From the NCBI RefSeq assembly GCF_025143365.1, contig NZ_JALXPE010000055.1, forward strand, positions 1 through 25,487: a stretch of 25,487 nucleotides of DNA. Reading direction: 5' to 3'. The first letter of the stretch is position 1. Each line of letters opens with the position of its first letter. Below the pieces are notes generated by a model. It searched no databases and had not been told where the DNA came from. It saw only the letters and a list, made by a program, of their open reading frames with translations. This DNA is from Microbacterium sp. p3-SID336 (lineage in GTDB: Bacteria > Actinomycetota > Actinomycetes > Actinomycetales > Microbacteriaceae). The position numbers and the translations under genes are program-made. This document shows positions 16,762 to 24,704 of the stretch, one piece after another.

Positions 16762-17049
16762 TCAGCGGAACAGGCTCGCCGAATACTGGTCCGCCTCCGC
16801 GTACTGGGTGGCGACGGAGCCGAGAGAGGTGCCGATGCCGTCGAGCACCTGTTCGACGTGGAGCTGCGCACCCTGCCACTGCTCGGCGCAGCCCTGGAAG
16901 GCGTTGGACGCGGACCCCACCCAGGTGGATTGCAGCTCGCGCAGCTGCGCCATGAGGGTGGAGGATTCCGTGCGAAGCCGCTCGATCGTTCCTCGGGTGG
17001 CGGCGTGGGCGGCGTGGACGGCGTCGGTGTCGACGGTGAAGACGGTCAT
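16762..17049 (-). CDS. WXG100 family protein
   Basis: 95-residue helical hairpin of the ESAT-6/WXG100 group, normally exported by type VII (ESX) secretion. The turn motif W-V-G (43-45, STWVGSASNAF) separates two helices, and the C-terminus has Y-A-E-A-D (83-87), matching the YxxxD/E export signal. ATG 17049 has AAGGAG upstream; the longer reading to 17190 is unlikely. No EccC/EccD-like secretion gene is in the window, so export would need machinery encoded elsewhere. A single Cys (C54) is present. A TAGCGT -10 box (minus, 17076-17081) may start a short-leader mRNA. Confidence 0.88.
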   Translation of the reverse strand: MTVFTVDTDAVHAAHAATRGTIERLRTESSTLMAQLRELQSTWVGSASNAFQGCAEQWQGAQLHVEQVLDGIGTSLGSVATQYAEADQYSASLFR

Positions 17050-17075
17050 GGCAACTCCTTCTGTTGGAGCCTCCG

Positions 17076-17081
17076 ACGCTA
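17076..17081 (-). promoter_or_regulatory. -10 box TAGCGT for the WXG100 gene
   Basis: TAGCGT on the minus strand would start RNA near 17070 and give a leader of about 20 nt holding the AAGGAG site. Confidence 0.35.
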
Positions 17082-17196
17082 GGCGCCTCGCGAGCGCAGC
17101 GGGCCGCGCTGCGGGGTCTCGGCTGATCCCTGGGGGTAAGTGCGCCGACATTCCGCCCGTGCAGACCACGCGGCGGCGCCGCGGCGGCACCGCGGC

Positions 17197-17312
17197 GGCA
17201 GGAGGCGCGGGCCGGCAGGAGGCGCGTACGGCAGGAGGCGCGGGCCGGCAGGAGGCGCGTACGGCAGCAGGCGCGTACGGCAGCAGGCGCGGGCTGGCCG
17301 GAGGCGCGCTAC
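17197..17312. repeat. Tandem repeat array, 7 units of 16-17 bp
   Basis: Units alternate between 17-bp (GGCAGGAGGCGCGGGCC) and 16-bp (GGCAGGAGGCGCGTAC) forms: 17197, 17214, 17230, 17247, 17263, 17279 and 17296. The last three differ at a few bases (GGCAGC.., GGCCGG..). The final unit carries an extra C that makes GCGCTAC, and this supplies the TAG stop (17309-17311) of the sensor kinase. There are no spacers, so this is not a CRISPR array. It lies between the kinase end and the WXG100 start. Confidence 0.9.
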
Positions 17313-18997
17313 GGCAGGTCGAGCGGGTCGATCGGCTGCGTATCCTCCAGCAGGTGGGCAGGTGTCGCCTGCGCGGGTGCGAGCGGAAGGGTCACGGTGA
17401 ACGTCGCACCGCCGCCGGGGCTCTCCGACACCGCGATGTCGCCGTTCAACGCCTTGAGGATCGACGCCACGATCGCGAGCCCCAGCCCGGAGCCGCCGGT
17501 CTCACGCGCCCGCGAGGTGTCGGCGCGCCAGAACCGCTCGAAGATCTGCTCGCGGATCTGCGGCGGCACTCCTTCTCCGTGATCGACGATCGCGATGCTC
17601 GCAGTGCCCGCCGCCCGGTCGGAGTCGACGACGATCTCGATCGGGCTGTCCTCGGGGGAGAACCGACGCGCGTTGCCGAGGAGGTTCGTCACCACCTGCC
17701 GCACCTTGTTCTCCTCGCCGAGCACGATCGGCGGCGTGCGCACCGGGATGTCCTGCACCTCGCTGAAGTCGATCGCCGGTGCCTGCTCCGGCTGACGTGG
17801 CCGGCGCCGCAGGCGCGACAGCGTGGCCCGGGGTCGGCCCCGCGGAGCCGGTGCGGGCTCGACGGGAACCACGGGCGTGCGGATGGGGGCGGTCGGCACG
17901 TTCTCCAGAGTGCGATCGATGACCGAGATCACGCGGCTCGGAGCCGCGGCGCGCACATCCAGCGCGGCATCGCGCGCGATCGGGCGCAGATCGAGGGGCA
18001 CGATCTGTGGTTCGCGCTCTTCGTCCAGTCGTGCCAGCGCGAGCAGGTCCTCCACGAGGACCCCCATGCGGATGGCTTCCTTCTCGATGCGCTCCATGGC
18101 CCTGGCGGTGTCCTCCTCGCCCTGGATCGCGCCCATCCGGTACAGCTCGGCGTAGCCGCGAACACTGACGAGGGGCGTGCGCAGCTCGTGGCTGGCATCG
18201 CCGATGAAGCGCCGCATGTGCTGCACCGTGCGATCACGCTGCGCGAGCGACCGGTCGACGCGGTCGAGCATGGTGTTGATCGCCGCGTTCAGGCGCCCGA
18301 CCTCGGTCGTCGGCTCCAGATCTGTCAGACGCTGCCGGAAGTCTCCTGCGGCGATCGACATGGCCGTCTGCTCGACCTGCCCGAGCCTTCGGAACGTCAG
18401 CGTCACCAGGCCGCGGGTGAGGAGTGCTGCGACGAAGATGGTGATCAGTGCGATGGTGATGTAGATGCCGAAGTACTGACTGATGATGCGGTCCGCCTCC
18501 GCCAGGGGCAGCGCGACCATCTGGATGCTGAGCGGAGTGCCCTCCTGCTGGACCAGGGCGACCGCCGCGTGATACACGCTGCCGTTCTCGCCTTCCAGCG
18601 ACAGGACCTTGTCCTCATTCGCCTGCGCCTCCGACAGCGAGTACTCGGAAGGGAAGTACGGCGCCCGCCCGGACGCGCTGGGAGCCGTCGCCCGGAGCGC
18701 TCCCTCCGCGTCGTAGATGGCGAACGAGAAGTCGCGCGGCTTCTCATCGCGGGGAGTGTAGGTGGTGACCCCGTCGATCGTGGTGGTGTCGAAGTACCGC
18801 TCGACGAGGTTGCTCGTGACCAGCGCGGGGAGCTGCGCGTTGATGTTCTCGACCAGCGCGTTCCGCAGCAGCGGCACCGTGCCGATCCCGGCCACGAGCA
18901 GACCGAGAGCGAGCACGGCGACCGTGACGCCGGTGACCTTCGCGCGCAGGCTGATGCGCCGCCACCAGGTGGTCACCGCATCCGGCTTGTGCGCCAT
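17309..18997 (-). CDS. OmpR-type sensor histidine kinase with Pro/Arg-rich insertion
   Basis: 562-residue membrane kinase. TM1 is at about 22-45 and TM2 at about 174-197, with an extracytoplasmic sensor domain between them (46-173). A HAMP domain follows (about 198-250), then HisKA with phospho-acceptor H270 (GDASHELRTPLVSVRGY) and an ATPase domain with NLLGNA (438-443), DHGEGVP (472-478) and GGSGLGLAIV (501-510). Between about 362 and 424 there is an extra Pro/Arg/Ala-rich, probably disordered stretch placed before the N-box strand. Length therefore exceeds the usual size of this type. ATG 18997 has GGGAGGT upstream. It lies 58 nt downstream of its regulator gene, in the same unit. Confidence 0.92.
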   Translation of the reverse strand: MAHKPDAVTTWWRRISLRAKVTGVTVAVLALGLLVAGIGTVPLLRNALVENINAQLPALVTSNLVERYFDTTTIDGVTTYTPRDEKPRDFSFAIYDAEGALRATAPSASGRAPYFPSEYSLSEAQANEDKVLSLEGENGSVYHAAVALVQQEGTPLSIQMVALPLAEADRIISQYFGIYITIALITIFVAALLTRGLVTLTFRRLGQVEQTAMSIAAGDFRQRLTDLEPTTEVGRLNAAINTMLDRVDRSLAQRDRTVQHMRRFIGDASHELRTPLVSVRGYAELYRMGAIQGEEDTARAMERIEKEAIRMGVLVEDLLALARLDEEREPQIVPLDLRPIARDAALDVRAAAPSRVISVIDRTLENVPTAPIRTPVVPVEPAPAPRGRPRATLSRLRRRPRQPEQAPAIDFSEVQDIPVRTPPIVLGEENKVRQVVTNLLGNARRFSPEDSPIEIVVDSDRAAGTASIAIVDHGEGVPPQIREQIFERFWRADTSRARETGGSGLGLAIVASILKALNGDIAVSESPGGGATFTVTLPLAPAQATPAHLLEDTQPIDPLDLP

Positions 18998-19055
18998 GCG
19001 GACCTCCCTGCTGCGGCGACTCCGCCGAGCGCCGGCGGCGGTGGGGCGTGGGTCG

Positions 19056-19748
19056 TCAGACCGTCTTGCCGACCTTGAGCATGTAGCCGAAGCCGCGCTT
19101 CGTCTGGATCAGCGACTCCTCGGTGTGCGGGTCGATCTTGCGGCGCAGGTAGGAGATGTAGCTCTCCACGATCCCGGCATCGCCGTTGAAGTCGTACTCC
19201 CACACGTGGTCGAGGATCTGCGCCTTCGACAGCACCCGGTTGGGGTTGAGCATCAGGTAGCGCAGCAGCTTGAACTCCGTCGGACTCAGCTCGATCGGCT
19301 CCTTGCCGACGTGCACGTCGTGGGTGTCCTGGTCCATCGAGAGCTCGCCAGCGCGGATGATGGACTCCTCGTCGGCCTGCATCGTGCGGCGCAGGATGGC
19401 TTGCGCACGGGCGACGATCTCATCCAGGCTGAACGGCTTCGTGACGTAGTCGTCACCGCCCGCGTTGAGGCCCTCGATCTTGTCGTCCGTGCCGTCCTTG
19501 GCCGTCAGGAAGAGGATCGGCGCGGTGAACCCGGCGCCGCGGAGGCGCTTGGTCACGCTGAACCCGTTCATGTCGGGCAGCATGACGTCGAGGATGATGA
19601 GGTCGGGCTCCTCCTCCAGCACGGCCGAGATCGTGGCGGCTCCGTTGGCCACGGTCTTGACCTGGAACCCGGCGAAGCTCAGACCCGTGGAGAGCAGGTC
19701 GCGGATGTTCGGTTCGTCGTCGACGACCAGGATGCGCGCAGCAGTCAT
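19056..19748 (-). CDS. OmpR/PhoB-family response regulator
   Basis: 230-residue regulator. The receiver has D10/D11, phospho-acceptor D54 (LIILDVMLPDMNG), T82 and K104 (DDYVTKPFS). The winged-helix DNA-binding domain (about 130-226) has LSPTEFKLLRYLMLNPNRVLSKAQ and YISYLRRKIDPH with RGFGYML. It resembles the TrcR/PhoP type of actinobacteria, but the specific orthologue cannot be named from sequence alone. ATG 19748 lies 6 nt behind CATAAT. It forms a two-component system with the downstream kinase. Confidence 0.94.
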   Translation of the reverse strand: MTAARILVVDDEPNIRDLLSTGLSFAGFQVKTVANGAATISAVLEEEPDLIILDVMLPDMNGFSVTKRLRGAGFTAPILFLTAKDGTDDKIEGLNAGGDDYVTKPFSLDEIVARAQAILRRTMQADEESIIRAGELSMDQDTHDVHVGKEPIELSPTEFKLLRYLMLNPNRVLSKAQILDHVWEYDFNGDAGIVESYISYLRRKIDPHTEESLIQTKRGFGYMLKVGKTV

Positions 19749-19754
19749 GTCCCC

Positions 19755-19760
19755 ATTATG
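19755..19760 (-). promoter_or_regulatory. -10 box CATAAT, leaderless start of the OmpR-type regulator
   Basis: CATAAT, then GGGGAC, then ATG 19748 on the minus strand, with the exact 6-nt gap of a leaderless mRNA. Confidence 0.5.
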
Positions 19761-19866
19761 GTGACTTCGGCCATGCGCGGGCTGATTATCCTGCGGAACG
19801 GCGTCGACTCGGACGGTCCGCCCCGGGGTGGATGTGCTGCACAGGTGTTCGCGGAAGGATCGAGAC

Positions 19867-20895
19867 ATGAGCTCGACCGAGGACGACATCGCCGCCCCCG
19901 CCTTCGCCCCGACTGTCGCCGCCGCACCCGCTCCGGTCGCTGCGCCGACTCCGACCGGAGGAGCGACGGAGTACCACCGCCTCGCGCACCTGCGCCCGCA
20001 CCACCGGTGGTGGAAGCCGCTCCTGACGGGACTCGTCGGCATCGGCTTCTACGTCGTGATCCTGGTGCTGGTGATCGTGCCGCTCATGGTCGTGTCGGTC
20101 GTCGTCCCCGGCTGGGGAGCCGAGCTGCAGCAGCTGTTCCAGGCGACCGCGTTCTTCCAGCTCGACCGGCCGTGGCTCTTCCTCGCCCTCGTGCTGCCGC
20201 TGATCCTCATGATCCCGGCGCTGCTCCTGGCGTCGCGCGTGGTCGAGGGCCGCGGGGTCGGTCTGCTCTCGTCCGTGACCGGGCGGCTGCGGATGGGGTG
20301 GCTCTGGCGCAGTCTCGGCCTGGCGTTCGCGGTCTTCGCGGTGTACTTCGCCGTGGTGCTCGGCTGGTCCGCCGCGCAGGGGGAGCCGGTGATCCCGGAT
20401 TTCTCACACCCCGGACTCCTGCTGATGCTGATCCTCGTGATCACGCTGATCCCGCTACAGGCGGCCGCGGAGGAGTACGTGTTCCGCGGCTACCTGATGC
20501 AGCTCGTCGGCGCCTGGCTCCGTCACCCCGCGTTCGCGATCCTGCTTCCGGTGCCGCTGTTCGTCCTCGGTCACGGCTACGACGTGTGGGGCGCCGCGAG
20601 CGTCGGACTGTTCGCCGTCGTCGCCGCCTGGCTGACCTGGCGCACGGGCGGGCTGGAGGCGGCCATCGCCCTGCACATCGTGAACAACCTGCTGATCTTC
20701 CTGCTCGGCTCGGTCGCGGTGGTCGATGCCAACGCCACCTCAGGGGCGCCCGTCGACCTGGTCCTCTCCGCGCTCGCGATGGTCGTGTTCGCTGTCCTCG
20801 CGGACCGCTGGGCGCGCCGTCGCGGCGTGGCACGGACCGCGACGGCTGTGGCGCTGAGCGGGACACATCACCTGTCGCCTCAGCTCCACGGCTGA
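19867..20895 (+). CDS. CPBP-family intramembrane glutamic endopeptidase
   Basis: 342-residue protein with a Pro/Ala-rich cytoplasmic N-terminus (1-48) and about eight hydrophobic segments. The Abi/CPBP motifs are present: EEYVFRGYLMQ (E202, E203, R207), then LGHGYDVW (H236) and ALHIVNNLL (H270, N274). These are the conserved residues of the Rce1-like protease fold that cuts within membranes. Substrate and role are unknown; relatives take part in bacteriocin immunity or protein maturation. ATG 19867 with GGAAGGATC upstream is chosen over the 13-residue longer start at 19828. It diverges from the two-component genes and converges with the helicase gene. Confidence 0.9.
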   Translation: MSSTEDDIAAPAFAPTVAAAPAPVAAPTPTGGATEYHRLAHLRPHHRWWKPLLTGLVGIGFYVVILVLVIVPLMVVSVVVPGWGAELQQLFQATAFFQLDRPWLFLALVLPLILMIPALLLASRVVEGRGVGLLSSVTGRLRMGWLWRSLGLAFAVFAVYFAVVLGWSAAQGEPVIPDFSHPGLLLMLILVITLIPLQAAAEEYVFRGYLMQLVGAWLRHPAFAILLPVPLFVLGHGYDVWGAASVGLFAVVAAWLTWRTGGLEAAIALHIVNNLLIFLLGSVAVVDANATSGAPVDLVLSALAMVVFAVLADRWARRRGVARTATAVALSGTHHLSPQLHG

Positions 20896-20908
20896 GCGGC
20901 GGTCGTTC

Positions 20909-22555
20909 TCAGGCGGCTGCCGCGATCGCGTCGGCGTCCATGATGGTGTAGCTGTACCCCTGCTCGGCGAGGAAACGCTGTCGGTTCTGCGCGTAGTCCT
21001 GGTCGATGGTGTCCCGGGCGACCAGCGTGTAGAAGCTCGCGGTGTGACCCGACTGCTTGGGCCGCAGCAGGCGCCCGAGCCGCTGGGCCTCCTCCTGTCG
21101 CGAGCCGAACGAGCCGGACACCTGGATCGCGACCGAGGCCTCAGGGAGATCGATCGAGAAGTTCGCGACCTTGGAGACCACCAGCAGCGAGATGTCGCCC
21201 TCGCGGAACGCGCGGTAGAGTTCCTCGCGTTCCTCCACGGGCGTCGAACCGGTGATCTGCGGGGCGTTCAGCGCCTCGGACAGGCTGTCGAGCTGATCGA
21301 GGTACTGGCCGATCACCAGGATCTGCTCGCCCTCGTGCTTGGCGATGAGCTCGCGGACCGCGTCGATCTTCGCCGGGGCGGAGGCGGCGAGCCGGTAGCG
21401 CTCGTCGTCGGTCGCCGCCGCGTACTCCAGGCGGTCGCTCGGCGGAAGGTCGACACGCACCTCGTAGCAGACGGCGGGGGAGATGAAACCCTGCGCCTCG
21501 ATCTGCTTCCACGGGGCGTCGAAGCGCTTCGGGCCGATCAGGCTGAACACGTCGCCCTCGCGGCCGTCTTCTCGCACCAGGGTCGCGGTGAGGCCGATCC
21601 GGCGCCGAGCCTGCAGGTCGGCGGTGAGCTTGAACACGGGTGCGGGGAGCAGGTGCACCTCGTCGTACACGATGAGACCCCAGTCCAGAGCGTCGAGGAG
21701 CGCCAGGTGGGCGTACTCTCCCTTCCGCTTGGCGGTGAGGATCTGGTACGTCGCGATGGTGACCGGCTTGACCTCTTTGGACTGGCCGGAGTACTCGCCG
21801 ATCTCCTCCGGCGTGAGGCTGGTGCGCTTGAGCAGCTCATCGCGCCACTGCCGAGCCGACACCGTGTTGGTGACCAGGATCAGCGTCGTGGTCTTGGTCG
21901 CAGCCATCGCGCCCGCGCCGACGATCGTCTTGCCGGCACCGCACGGCAGTACGACCACACCGGAGCCGTCCTTCGCGAAGGCGTCGACAGCGTCCTGCTG
22001 GTACGGCCGGATGTGCCAGCCGTCCTCGGCGAGCTCGATCTCGTGCGGGGTGCCCGGCGTGTAGCCGGCCAGGTCCTCCGCAGGCCAGCCGATCTTCAGC
22101 AGCTCCTGCTTGATCTGCCCGCGCGCCCATGCGTCCACGACGAAGGTCTCCGGCGAGGGGTGTCCGATCAGCAGCGGCTGGATGCGCTTGTTGTTGGCGA
22201 CCTGGGCCAGCACCGCAGGGTCCGTCGACCGCAGGATCAGCAGTCCTTCATCGTCGCGCTCGATCACCAGGCGCCCGTAGCGGTTGACCGTCTCGCGCAG
22301 ATCGACCGCGACAGACGGCGGGACGGGGAAGCGCGACCAGCGGTCGAGCGTCTCCAGCATGTCGTCGGCCGTGTGCCCGGCCGCGCGGGCGTTCCACAGA
22401 CCGAGCCGCGTGATGCGGTAGGTGTGGATGTGCTCCGGTGCGCGCTCGAGTTCGGCGAAGATCGCCAGCTCGTGACGCGCGCTCTCGGCATCGGCATGCG
22501 CGACCTCGAGCAGCACGGTGCGGTCGCTCTGGACGATCAGGGGGCCATCAGACAT
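20909..22555 (-). CDS. XPB-like DNA repair helicase (SF2)
   Basis: ATP-dependent 3'-5' DNA helicase/translocase of the XPB family, 548 residues. An N-terminal damage-recognition-like region (about 1-175) precedes the helicase core: Walker A PCGAGKT (204-210), DEVH (298-301), TAT (323-325), the RED motif (R328, E329, D330) that marks XPB, and motif VI QRLGRLLR (491-498). Bacterial XPB proteins unwind DNA in vitro and are linked to repair and strand switching, but their cell role is not settled. ATG 22555 has TAGACT 8 nt upstream. The helicase-associated gene upstream is 37 nt away, so the two are likely co-transcribed. Confidence 0.94.
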   Translation of the reverse strand: MSDGPLIVQSDRTVLLEVAHADAESARHELAIFAELERAPEHIHTYRITRLGLWNARAAGHTADDMLETLDRWSRFPVPPSVAVDLRETVNRYGRLVIERDDEGLLILRSTDPAVLAQVANNKRIQPLLIGHPSPETFVVDAWARGQIKQELLKIGWPAEDLAGYTPGTPHEIELAEDGWHIRPYQQDAVDAFAKDGSGVVVLPCGAGKTIVGAGAMAATKTTTLILVTNTVSARQWRDELLKRTSLTPEEIGEYSGQSKEVKPVTIATYQILTAKRKGEYAHLALLDALDWGLIVYDEVHLLPAPVFKLTADLQARRRIGLTATLVREDGREGDVFSLIGPKRFDAPWKQIEAQGFISPAVCYEVRVDLPPSDRLEYAAATDDERYRLAASAPAKIDAVRELIAKHEGEQILVIGQYLDQLDSLSEALNAPQITGSTPVEEREELYRAFREGDISLLVVSKVANFSIDLPEASVAIQVSGSFGSRQEEAQRLGRLLRPKQSGHTASFYTLVARDTIDQDYAQNRQRFLAEQGYSYTIMDADAIAAAA

Positions 22556-22563
22556 AGCTGACC

Positions 22564-22569
22564 AGTCTA
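22564..22569 (-). promoter_or_regulatory. -10 box TAGACT near the XPB helicase start
   Basis: TAGACT lies 8 nt from ATG 22555. It would allow a nearly leaderless transcript for the helicase inside the larger unit. Confidence 0.35.
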
Positions 22570-22592
22570 CCGGCCGTGCGGAGGCCGAGGCC

Positions 22593-24302
22593 TCACGGGG
22601 TCACGACGGTGGCGGCGCGGATGCTTGACACCGGCAGCGTGCGTTCGACGTCCGCCGCCCTGTCCAGTCCGCGGAGCCGGCCCCCGCCGATGCCCGTCGC
22701 CTCCAGCAGCAGGTCGCGGGTCGAGCCGTCCGGCATCCCCACCGTCACGCGCAGCACGGCCTTGGCGCGCACGGCCGCCTCCAGCTCGCGGTCGAGCCAC
22801 GCGGCGTCGGCATCCGGCCCCTGCCGCTCGCGGAGCCGTGCGATGAGGGGCGCGTAGTCGGCGTGGTGGTCCGGGGCGTCCGGCACCGGGACCGCGGAGT
22901 GGCGGGAGCGGACGAGGATCTCCCCGTCTGCGCCGACAAGGCTGGCGGGGTACCGTGCATCGGTCAATGCCCAGTAGACCGTGTCCTGGCCGACCCGTGT
23001 GGTGAGCGATCCGACATGCGCCGTCAGACCGAGCGGGCGCAGCGTCTGATCCACTCCCAGGGCCTCGATCAGGTGCGGGTCGGAGCTCTCGATGCGGGTG
23101 CGCCCCGTCTCGTCGTCGACCGAGACCCGGATGAGGCCGTGGCGCTGTGCGGTCTGCGCCACCAGGTAGCCGAGGGGCTGCGGGATGCCGGTGAGGGAGA
23201 TCGTGCCGAGGAACTGCAGGATCGACTGCTCGTCCTCGCCGGCGGCGAACGCGTGCGCGACGGATTCGGCGGTGAAGCGGTAGGACGAGGCCTGGGCGGC
23301 GGACTCCCGGGCGGCCATCGTGCGCAGTCGCACGTCGAGCGCAGGCTGCAGGGGGCCGGGGGCGATCGCGGTGAGGTCGTTCTGCAGGAAGATGCGGTCG
23401 ACTTCCGTCGGCAGCAGGGCGACGAGCGCGGAGGTGTCCGCGGGCTCCCCCTCGCGAAGCGGGAGCGCCCAGGGCGGCTCTGAGCCGTCGTCGGCGGACA
23501 GGCCGAGCAGCCGCACCGTCTCCGCGAGCTCCTGCGCCGCCACCGGCCAGGCCGGATCCCAGGGGTGCGCGAGCGGCCATTGTGCGACGGGGATCCAGCC
23601 CCCGGCCGCTGTGCGGACCCCGCGTGGCAGCGACGCGCGGAAGGCCGTGGCCAGCTGGGCCCACCGCTCGGCGGCGGAAGAGCGGAGCCAGTGCTCCGCC
23701 CTGGCCGTCGTGCGCAGCGTCCGATCGACGGGAGCGGCGAGCTGCGCGCGGACGGCGAGCCCGGCGAGCTGGTCGGCGACCTCGGCGGAGAGCCCGGACT
23801 CGGCGAGCTGTCGCTTCTCTCCGGCGTTCAGCCCGCCCCCGAGCAGGAGCCCGAACGGCCGTTCCCGCGCGATCAGCAGCAGATCGGCGAGGACGGCGAC
23901 CGTGGTGAACGCGCGCTCGGCGGCGTGCGCGGCTGTTGCTTCGGACGACGGGTGCGGCGGCTCATCGTCGATGAGGGCGGGGCGTGGGCGATCGGCGATG
24001 AGGGAGTCGACCGGGGGCTGCGGGGTGCCGTCGGGCCGGAGCAGTGCGAGTGCGGTGAGGTGCTCGCGCCCGTCGCCTGGCTCCGTGCCCGCCACGGCAT
24101 CCACGAGCGCGGCCGCTTCCGCTGCGGTGAGTGCCGGAAGGGCCTTCGCCACGGAGGCCGGTTCGAGCAGGGCCTCGGCGGCGTCGAAGAAGTCCTGCCA
24201 GCCGGCGTCGGGTCGCACGCTCCGCGCGGCGAACAGGGCACTCAGCTCGGCATCGCTCGCACCGGCCAGGCGGTCGGCCAGCGGTCGCGCGTGCGTGCTC
24301 AT
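22593..24302 (-). CDS. Helicase-associated protein (Helicase_C_3 / XPB-Ssl2-like N-terminal domain)
   Basis: 569-residue protein conserved beside XPB helicases in actinobacteria. The N-terminal half is Ala/Leu-rich and helical (LADRLAGASDAELSALFAARSVRPD). The C-terminal part contains the XPB/Ssl2-like domain with VDRIFLQNDLTAIAPGPL, then RHGLIRV and a final SIRAATVVTP. It has no Walker motifs, so it is not an ATPase. It probably supports or targets the XPB helicase, which follows after 37 nt (inference from context and shared domain). ATG 24302 lies 10 nt downstream of the small membrane protein gene. Confidence 0.88.
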   Translation of the reverse strand: MSTHARPLADRLAGASDAELSALFAARSVRPDAGWQDFFDAAEALLEPASVAKALPALTAAEAAALVDAVAGTEPGDGREHLTALALLRPDGTPQPPVDSLIADRPRPALIDDEPPHPSSEATAAHAAERAFTTVAVLADLLLIARERPFGLLLGGGLNAGEKRQLAESGLSAEVADQLAGLAVRAQLAAPVDRTLRTTARAEHWLRSSAAERWAQLATAFRASLPRGVRTAAGGWIPVAQWPLAHPWDPAWPVAAQELAETVRLLGLSADDGSEPPWALPLREGEPADTSALVALLPTEVDRIFLQNDLTAIAPGPLQPALDVRLRTMAARESAAQASSYRFTAESVAHAFAAGEDEQSILQFLGTISLTGIPQPLGYLVAQTAQRHGLIRVSVDDETGRTRIESSDPHLIEALGVDQTLRPLGLTAHVGSLTTRVGQDTVYWALTDARYPASLVGADGEILVRSRHSAVPVPDAPDHHADYAPLIARLRERQGPDADAAWLDRELEAAVRAKAVLRVTVGMPDGSTRDLLLEATGIGGGRLRGLDRAADVERTLPVSSIRAATVVTP

Positions 24303-24312
24303 GGGCGGTGCC

Positions 24313-24588
24313 TCACGGACGCGATCCCGCGCGGCCCTTCCGGATGAAGCTCATGACCAGGAGCACGATGATCAAGACGAAGGCGAGGGGGAGTCCCCAG
24401 TACGGGATGGCCGCGATCACGGGCCAGACGCCCTCGCCGAACGCGGCCTGATCCATGCCGGACGCGGTGCCGATGATGATCGCGAAGAAGCACACCACGG
24501 AGGCCGCGGCGATGCCGAGTGCCGTGAACGCCAGGATGCGGTCGATCCGGCGGATGGGGACCTCCGGTCCGGTGTTCTGCGTGCTCAT
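24313..24588 (-). CDS. Small two-TM membrane protein
   Basis: 91 residues with two hydrophobic segments (about 17-40 and 61-82), a basic loop at the N-terminus (PIRRIDR) and a basic C-terminus (RKGRAGSRP). The family is not recognised and no catalytic motif is visible. ATG 24588 is used in place of the longer reading to 24702. TAGGCT (24596-24601, minus) lies 7 nt upstream and GGAGCGG is close to the start. It is the first gene of the minus-strand unit with the helicase-associated protein and XPB, and it diverges from the cold-shock gene. Confidence 0.75.
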   Translation of the reverse strand: MSTQNTGPEVPIRRIDRILAFTALGIAAASVVCFFAIIIGTASGMDQAAFGEGVWPVIAAIPYWGLPLAFVLIIVLLVMSFIRKGRAGSRP

Positions 24589-24595
24589 CCGCTCC

Positions 24596-24601
24596 AGCCT
24601 A
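24596..24601 (-). promoter_or_regulatory. -10 box TAGGCT of the helicase unit
   Basis: TAGGCT with a 7-nt gap to ATG 24588. The same hexamer faces the other way at 24642-24647, forming a divergent promoter pair with 40 bp between the two hexamers. Confidence 0.45.
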
Positions 24602-24641
24602 CTCGCACGACGGCGGACGGTTCCGTTCGGCTCCTGCCGGG

Positions 24642-24647
24642 TAGGCT
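24642..24647 (+). promoter_or_regulatory. -10 box TAGGCT of the cold-shock gene
   Basis: It would start transcription near 24654, at the left end of the 18-bp palindrome, leaving a leader of about 50 nt. Confidence 0.45.
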
Positions 24648-24652
24648 GGTGT

Positions 24653-24670
24653 CGCGCGCACGTGCGCGCG
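24653..24670. repeat. 18-bp perfect palindrome at the cold-shock transcript 5' end
   Basis: CGCGCGCACGTGCGCGCG reads the same on both strands and alternates pyrimidine and purine throughout. In RNA it can fold into a hairpin of 7 bp with a 4-nt loop; in DNA it has the composition that favours Z-DNA. It lies at the predicted start of the csp leader. Confidence 0.85.
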
Positions 24671-24704
24671 TTCTGTTCTGCATTCGATCCAGCGAGGTTC
24701 ACCC

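Noticed and set aside
17197..17312. Possible CRISPR array
   Set aside because: The units are directly joined with no spacers, have an uneven 16/17-bp length and no cas genes lie nearby.
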